Source of the DNA: Candidatus Omnitrophota bacterium
GTDB taxonomy: Bacteria; Omnitrophota; Gorgyraeia; Gygaellales; Profunditerraquicolaceae
DNA length: 8,761 nt
Direction: 5' to 3'
Assembly: GCA_026387255.1 (NCBI GenBank)
Contig: JAPLMA010000084.1
Span: 1 to 8,761 of the forward strand
In this document: positions 5,781-8,761 of the stretch, one piece after another
Layout: each line of letters opens with the position of its first letter
Position numbering within the stretch: the stretch's first letter is position 1
Made by a program: the position numbers and the translations under genes
The notes under the pieces: generated by a model
The model's database searches: none
Told to the model about the DNA's origin: nothing
Seen by the model: only the letters and a program-made list of their open reading frames with translations

Positions 5781-6197
5781 ATGTTTAAGAAAAAAGTTAC
5801 GCTTAAAATACTACTCTTGCTAATTGCCAGTGACATACTTGAAACGGCAGTACATTTTTTCTTTAAGAAAAGTACTCTTGTGTTCAGCCAGGGCCAAGTA
5901 ACGGACTTGGCGACTATGTTGGTTTTTTTAAAAGTAGTTTTTTCTTCAGCGTTCTTGTGGGCCGGATTATTAACGGTAGTTGCCGTATTTATTATTTGGT
6001 CGATGATTCTTTCTAAAATAGACTTAAGTGTAGCGGTGCCCATCGCTAGCTTTAGTTACATTCTGGTTCCTTTGGTTTCGATTATTTTTCTGCATGAACA
6101 GATCACTGCTTTGAGATGGATAGGGGTGTTTTTCGTTATTCTAGGAGTTATATTTGTTTCTTTAAGCAGTAAAGAAAGAACGGAGCAGGCTAAGTGA
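5781..6197 (+). CDS. Half-size DMT-superfamily membrane protein (SMR/EamA-like), first of pair
   Basis: A 138-residue inner-membrane protein with four predicted helices at about 8-27, 55-77, 83-104 and 110-129. The last half (LSKIDLSVAVPIASFSYILVPLVSIIF, shown here in part as SVAVPIASFSY at 83-93, then LHEQIT and RWIGVFFVILGV) matches the EamA/small multidrug resistance pattern, in which the LAVP-like turn and a Glu after helix 3 are conserved. Helix 1 carries the acidic residues Asp18 and Glu21, which could play the part of the coupling Glu14 of EmrE, though the spacing differs. With its neighbour it probably forms a heterodimer, like EbrAB or the ArnE/ArnF lipid-sugar flippase. Substrate is unknown: a drug, a polyamine or a lipid-linked sugar are all possible. 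No clear ribosome binding site precedes the ATG. The stop overlaps the next gene's GTG. Confidence 0.8.
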   Translation: MFKKKVTLKILLLLIASDILETAVHFFFKKSTLVFSQGQVTDLATMLVFLKVVFSSAFLWAGLLTVVAVFIIWSMILSKIDLSVAVPIASFSYILVPLVSIIFLHEQITALRWIGVFFVILGVIFVSLSSKERTEQAK

Positions 6198-6577
6198 AGC
6201 AAGGTTTATTGCTGGTTCTTTTCCTGATTGCTTTAACTAGCCTGTGCGATACTATAAATCAGCTATTTTTAAAGTCGGCGATCGACTCTTTGAATTTTAC
6301 GCCCACACTTAACATTATAAAAATATTTAAATTTATTTTTCAGTTGGTCAGCAAGCCTCGGCTTTGGGTAGGGCTTGTTTTTAGTTTAATCTCTTTATGT
6401 GTTTGGCTGGTAGTACTTTCTAAAGCGGACCTTAATTTTGCTTTTTCTGCCGATAGCATGCACTATATCTTTATTGCTTTAGCCTCTAGGTTTGTGCTAA
6501 AAGAAAAGATGGGCACTTGGCGTTGGCTGGGCACAGGGTTAATTGTGGTGGGAATTGTTTTTGTTAGCCTAAGTTAA
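6194..6577 (+). CDS. Half-size DMT-superfamily membrane protein (SMR/EamA-like), second of pair
   Basis: A 127-residue, four-helix inner-membrane protein (helices about 5-22, 57-77, 83-101, 109-126), paralogous to the preceding one: both have a Lys-Ser end to helix 1 (FLKSA here, FFKKS there), a VLSKADL/ILSKIDL segment before helix 3 and a WRWLG/LRWIG segment before helix 4. The ADLNFAFSADSMHYI stretch (78-92) recalls ArnF-type flippase subunits. Asp19 in helix 1 may be the membrane-embedded acid. Start is GTG at 6194, overlapping the upstream stop (GTGA), with GGAG at 6182-6185 as ribosome binding site. The overlap supports equal synthesis of two subunits. No domain beyond the membrane part is present. 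Confidence 0.8.
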   Translation: MKQGLLLVLFLIALTSLCDTINQLFLKSAIDSLNFTPTLNIIKIFKFIFQLVSKPRLWVGLVFSLISLCVWLVVLSKADLNFAFSADSMHYIFIALASRFVLKEKMGTWRWLGTGLIVVGIVFVSLS

Positions 6578-6590
6578 AGGGGCGTATGAT

Positions 6591-7859
6591 ATGAACCCAA
6601 AAATTATAGCTTTGATTGTTTTTGTTATTTGCTATCTGTTATTTGTTTTACTCCCACATAAGCGTACTTTAGTGGCTTTGGGGGGCAGTTTGTTATTGGT
6701 TTCCGCAGGGGCCATATCGTTAAAAGAAGCATTTCTGGCGGTTAACTGGAATGTGATGGGTATTTTTGTTGGCACATTAATTATTGCCGATGTGTTTATG
6801 CAGAGCCGGGTTCCTGCTTATATCGCGGAGTTAATTGTTGATAAAGCCAAAAGCACGGTTTGGGCGATTTTGTTTATTTGTATTTTAAGCGGTTTTATTT
6901 CTGCATTTGTAGAAAATGTCGCTACGGTATTGATTGTGGCGCCGATTGCTTTGGCTTTAGCCAAGAAGTTAAAGATTAGCCCGATAAACATGATGATTGC
7001 TATTGCCGTCTCGAGCAACCTGCAGGGTACGGCGACCTTAATTGGGGATCCGCCAAGTATGCTTTTGGGAGGTTTCGCTAAAATGAACTTTGGAGATTTC
7101 TTCTTTTACCAAGGTAAACCGAGTATATTTTTTGCGGTAGAGTTGGGGGCTTTTGTTTCTTTCTTTGTGCTATATTTTATTTTCAGGAAGAATAAAACTA
7201 AAACTCAACTTATTCCAGTAGAGAAAGTAAAAAGTTGGGTGCCTACGATTTTATTGGTAAGTTTAATTGGGTTATTGGCACTTTCTTCATTTTTTGATTC
7301 CGGTTTTACCTCTTTGGCTGGTCAGCTTTGCATGGTTTTTGGCATCCTGGCTTTAGTTTGGGAAAAGATAATGAATAAGACTTCGATCGTATCCGGACTT
7401 AAAAAACTGGATTGGGACACGACATTCTTCTTGATCGGTATTTTTATTATTGTCGGGGGGATCTCGCTTACCGGATGGATTCAGGTGTTGGCGAATTATC
7501 TGGCCAGTTTGGTGGGTGGTAATATATTCCTGGGTTATACCGCAATAGTATTTTTATCGGTAATCCTCTCAGCATTTATTGATAATGTCCCTTTTTTAGT
7601 TGCGATGCTTCCTGTAGCTATGATTATGTCGGATAAATTACAGATTAATCCTTCCTTGTTTCTTTTTGGTTTATTGATTGGGGCCAGCCTTGGCGGCAAC
7701 ATCACTCCGATTGGAGCCTCAGCCAATATTGTTGCCTGCGGCCTGCTTAAAAAAGAGGGTTATCCGGTTAAATTTACGGATTTTATGAAGATCGGAATTC
7801 CTTTTACGATTGCCGCGGTAACTGCTGCCTATTTATTTATTTGGTTTATCTGGAGATAA
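6591..7859 (+). CDS. ArsB/NhaD-type permease (ion transporter superfamily)
   Basis: A 422-residue polytopic membrane protein of the ArsB/NhaD/CitM-like ion transporter superfamily. The two-fold internal repeat is plain: SAFVENVATVLIVAP (104-118) followed by SSNLQGTATLIGDPPSMLLGG (141-161) in the first half, and SAFIDNVPFLVAMLP (327-341) followed by GASLGGNITPIGASANIV (364-381) in the second. These pairs correspond to the re-entrant hairpins and broken helices that bind substrate and ion. A loop at about 199-216 separates the halves. Relatives export arsenite, exchange Na+/H+ or carry dicarboxylates; with no ars gene nearby, the substrate is undetermined. Start ATG 6591 follows AAAGGGG (6576-6582) at a good distance; the earlier ATG at 6586 is out of frame and stops at once. 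It is 13 bp after the SMR-like pair, so one operon is likely. Confidence 0.88.
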   Translation: MNPKIIALIVFVICYLLFVLLPHKRTLVALGGSLLLVSAGAISLKEAFLAVNWNVMGIFVGTLIIADVFMQSRVPAYIAELIVDKAKSTVWAILFICILSGFISAFVENVATVLIVAPIALALAKKLKISPINMMIAIAVSSNLQGTATLIGDPPSMLLGGFAKMNFGDFFFYQGKPSIFFAVELGAFVSFFVLYFIFRKNKTKTQLIPVEKVKSWVPTILLVSLIGLLALSSFFDSGFTSLAGQLCMVFGILALVWEKIMNKTSIVSGLKKLDWDTTFFLIGIFIIVGGISLTGWIQVLANYLASLVGGNIFLGYTAIVFLSVILSAFIDNVPFLVAMLPVAMIMSDKLQINPSLFLFGLLIGASLGGNITPIGASANIVACGLLKKEGYPVKFTDFMKIGIPFTIAAVTAAYLFIWFIWR

Positions 7860-7879
7860 AAATACCCCAGATTCCTACC

Positions 7880-7891
7880 GGGCACGTCCCC
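7880..7891. repeat. Imperfect 12-bp palindrome after the permease gene
   Basis: GGGCACGTCCCC is symmetrical around ACGT apart from one C/C mismatch. It is the only structure seen in the first 50 bp after the permease stop, and it has no T-run close enough to act as a standard terminator. It may be an end of a dispersed repeat. Confidence 0.25.
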
Positions 7892-7918
7892 AATTAGTAT
7901 TTTACATAAATTTTTTTC

Positions 7919-7946
7919 TTGACAAAAGATACTAATATGGTATCAT
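7919..7946 (+). promoter_or_regulatory. Strong promoter with overlapping inverted-repeat operator
   Basis: A perfect -35 TTGACA (7919-7924), a 16-bp spacer and -10 TATCAT (7941-7946, five of six). The inverted repeat GATAC (7928-7932), 7 bp, GTATC (7940-7944) fills the spacer and overlaps the -10 box, so a bound dimer would block RNA polymerase. A further ATTAGTAT at 7893-7900 is the reverse complement of ATACTAAT at 7929-7936 within the operator. As the first larger gene downstream encodes an Rrf2 regulator, autorepression is the natural reading. Confidence 0.65.
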
Positions 7947-7969
7947 TACTCTGAAGGGGGTGGTTGAGA

Positions 7970-8029
7970 ATGGATATTACGATTAGATATATGCTCAGAG
8001 CAGTAGCTCACTGTAAAGAGGGTTGCTAA
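7970..8029 (+). CDS. Candidate 19-residue leader peptide or small protein
   Basis: A short ORF, MDITIRYMLRAVAHCKEGC, ends at TAA 8027-8029. It is preceded at six bases by AAGGGGGTGG (7954-7963), one of the best Shine-Dalgarno matches in the window, which itself lies just after the predicted transcription start near 7953. A 12-bp hairpin begins five bases after the stop. This promoter, ribosome binding site, mini-ORF and hairpin order is that of a leader peptide in an attenuator, or of an independent small protein. The segment RYMLRAV resembles DYALRAI at the start of the downstream Rrf2 protein, so a remnant of a duplicated Rrf2 gene is another possibility. The two cysteines and the His (HCKEGC) could bind metal. 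No known peptide is recognised, and translation is unproven. Confidence 0.45.
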   Translation: MDITIRYMLRAVAHCKEGC

Positions 8030-8033
8030 ATTA

Positions 8034-8068
8034 GCCTTGATAGTGTATTGGGTAGGCACTATCAAGGC
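8034..8068 (+). other. 12-bp perfect hairpin in the Rrf2 leader
   Basis: GCCTTGATAGTG (8034-8045) is exactly complementary to CACTATCAAGGC (8057-8068), with an 11-nt loop. A stem of this length is unlikely by chance. No T-run follows, so it is not an intrinsic terminator on its own; it could regulate translation or processing of the leader, or be a protein-binding site. Confidence 0.7.
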
Positions 8069-8080
8069 AGAGGTAAGACA

Positions 8081-8144
8081 TTTCCCGCCGGATATTTTCC
8101 AAATGGCGGGATCCCGCCTTGAAATAAAAATTCGAGGCGGGAAA
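8081..8144. repeat. Two back-to-back GGCGGGA hairpins (BIME-like element)
   Basis: Four arms alternate: TCCCGCC 8083-8089, GGCGGGA 8105-8111, TCCCGCC 8112-8118, GGCGGGA 8136-8142. The first two form a hairpin with a 15-nt loop. The last two form a hairpin extended to 12 bp (8112-8123 with 8131-8142, one T/G pair) with a 7-nt loop. Alternatively the middle arms pair as a 14-bp palindrome and the outer ones (TTTCCCGCC 8081-8089 with GGCGGGAAA 8136-8144) close around them. The layout is like the paired inverted REP units called BIMEs. A T-run (8156-8161) follows the last arm at a distance of 13 bases, so termination is possible but weak. Confidence 0.65.
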
Positions 8145-8190
8145 ACTGCCCACTGTTTTTTCAAGCTGATATTTTAGGAGAATAAAACTA

Positions 8191-8589
8191 ATGAAACTGA
8201 TTACTAGAAATACCGATTATGCCTTGCGCGCTATTTGTTATATTGCTAAACAAAAGAATGTTGTGACGGTAACCGAGTTGGTAAGAGTGTTAGGGGTCCC
8301 GCGGCCGTTTATGCGTAAAATTCTGCAGCAGTTAAGTAAAGAGAAAATACTAAAATCTTATAAGGGCCAGTCCGGTGGGTTTAAATTAAAGCTTTTTCCT
8401 GAGAAAATTTTTATTATTCAAATCATGCATATTTTTCAGGGCCAGGTGAGTTTAAGTGAGTGCTTCTTGAAAAAAGATATTTGTCCGAATAGAGGAAAAT
8501 GTGTTTTAAGAAAGAAAATACGCCAGATTGAAAATAATGCGCTTGGGCAACTTAGGCAAATTAGTATCGCTTCTTTAGTCAAGGGTTAA
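8191..8589 (+). CDS. Rrf2 family transcriptional regulator, Fe-S cluster type
   Basis: A 132-residue Rrf2 protein. The start (ITRNTDYALRAICYIA, residues 4-19) is the family's signature first helix. The winged helix-turn-helix follows at about 25-70, with VTELVRVLGVPRPFMRKILQQL as recognition region and KGQSGGFKL as wing. Cys91, Cys98 and Cys104 (C-x6-C-x5-C) are placed like the cluster ligands of IscR and NsrR, so the regulator probably senses Fe-S status, iron, nitric oxide or redox through a bound cluster. A specific role cannot be chosen from sequence alone. AGGAG at 8176-8180, ten bases before the ATG, serves as ribosome binding site. The long structured leader and the inverted repeat in the promoter suggest autoregulation. 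The next gene starts 47 bp downstream. Confidence 0.92.
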   Translation: MKLITRNTDYALRAICYIAKQKNVVTVTELVRVLGVPRPFMRKILQQLSKEKILKSYKGQSGGFKLKLFPEKIFIIQIMHIFQGQVSLSECFLKKDICPNRGKCVLRKKIRQIENNALGQLRQISIASLVKG

Positions 8590-8636
8590 GTTCATGTTTA
8601 GAGAGGAATTATTATAATCAAGGAAGAGAAGGTTTG

Positions 8637-8761
8637 ATGTTTAATCAGTGCCCGGGCCAGGATAGCCGTAAAGCTAAAGCAGAAAGTATAATTTGTGCTA
8701 ATTGTGGGTATGTGGCGGAAATCTTTTCTGATGAAATTCAGGTGAAATGTTCGCAGTGTAA
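8637..8761 (+). CDS. Small cysteine-rich zinc-ribbon protein, 5' part (runs off window)
   Basis: The first 41 codons of a protein that continues past the window edge. It begins MFNQCPGQDSRK and has CANCGY (Cys24, Cys27) and then KCSQC near the end, so Cys5, two CxxC-type pairs and a hydrophobic/acidic EIFSDEI stretch are visible. The pattern resembles short cysteine-rich proteins of anaerobes whose genes accompany Rrf2 regulators and which may bind zinc or an Fe-S cluster. GAAGG at 8628-8632 and GGAAG at 8622-8626 precede the ATG as ribosome binding sequence. The position downstream of the Rrf2 gene suggests the same transcript and perhaps control by that regulator. Function is unknown. Confidence 0.7.
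   Translation, partial: MFNQCPGQDSRKAKAESIICANCGYVAEIFSDEIQVKCSQC

Noticed and set aside
7946..8164. 72-codon minus-strand frame across the Rrf2 leader
   Set aside because: It runs through hairpins and the GGCGGGA element, has a low-complexity composition for a protein, and shows no domain. Promoter and ribosome binding signals favour the plus strand.
8594..8617. Seven-codon ORF (MFREELL) between the Rrf2 and zinc-ribbon genes
   Set aside because: Too short, and no ribosome binding site precedes it.
1..8761. CRISPR array, tRNA, rRNA, insertion sequence or prophage
   Set aside because: No regularly spaced repeats, no tRNA-like clover-leaf, no transposase or integrase coding sequence was seen on either strand.

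Overview
The window reads as ordinary chromosome from an anaerobic, AT-rich (roughly 40% GC by eye) uncultured-type bacterium. The mix of an AmmeMemoRadiSam radical-SAM enzyme, a ThiI-like PP-loop/NFACT-R fusion, paired half-size DMT transporters and an Rrf2 regulator followed by a small zinc-ribbon protein recalls Omnitrophota or a neighbouring phylum. That placement is inference from gene content, since no rRNA or tRNA gene is present to fix it.

Layout. (1) 1-447, +: 3' part of a ZIP metal transporter. (2) 483-2518, +: two ATGA-overlapping genes, a ThiI-like PP-loop enzyme with a C-terminal NFACT-R-like domain and the radical-SAM enzyme AmrS; the amrS stop codon lies inside a 32-bp palindrome. 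(3) 2519-2694: a control region with a near-consensus promoter, a 15-bp-period direct repeat, a hairpin and two copies of a 12-bp palindrome. (4) 2695-4781, +: a MtnX-like HAD phosphatase translationally coupled to a class III aminotransferase, both with cysteine clusters. (5) 4778-5641, -: a convergent alpha/beta hydrolase whose stop overlaps that of the aminotransferase. (6) 5642-5780: a divergent intergenic region with a second, perfect copy of the palindrome. (7) 5781-7859, +: an operon of two half-size SMR/EamA-like membrane proteins (GTGA overlap) and an ArsB/NhaD-type permease. (8) 7860-8190: a 331-bp gap that is not empty: a strong promoter with an overlapping inverted repeat, a 19-codon ORF with a good ribosome binding site, a 12-bp hairpin just after its stop, and a two-hairpin GGCGGGA element. 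(9) 8191-8761, +: an Rrf2 regulator with three Fe-S-type cysteines and the start of a zinc-ribbon protein, truncated by the window edge.

How the parts may fit together: the PP-loop enzyme and AmrS are probably co-translated; the HAD phosphatase and aminotransferase probably act on related amino- or phospho-metabolites; the paired small transporters and the permease form an export/transport operon of unknown substrate; the Rrf2 protein is probably autoregulated through the inverted repeat in its promoter. No complete, clearly new multi-gene system is visible. The least explained parts are the structured leader ahead of the Rrf2 gene, the dispersed palindromes (one apparently inside amrS coding sequence) and the HAD-aminotransferase pair.
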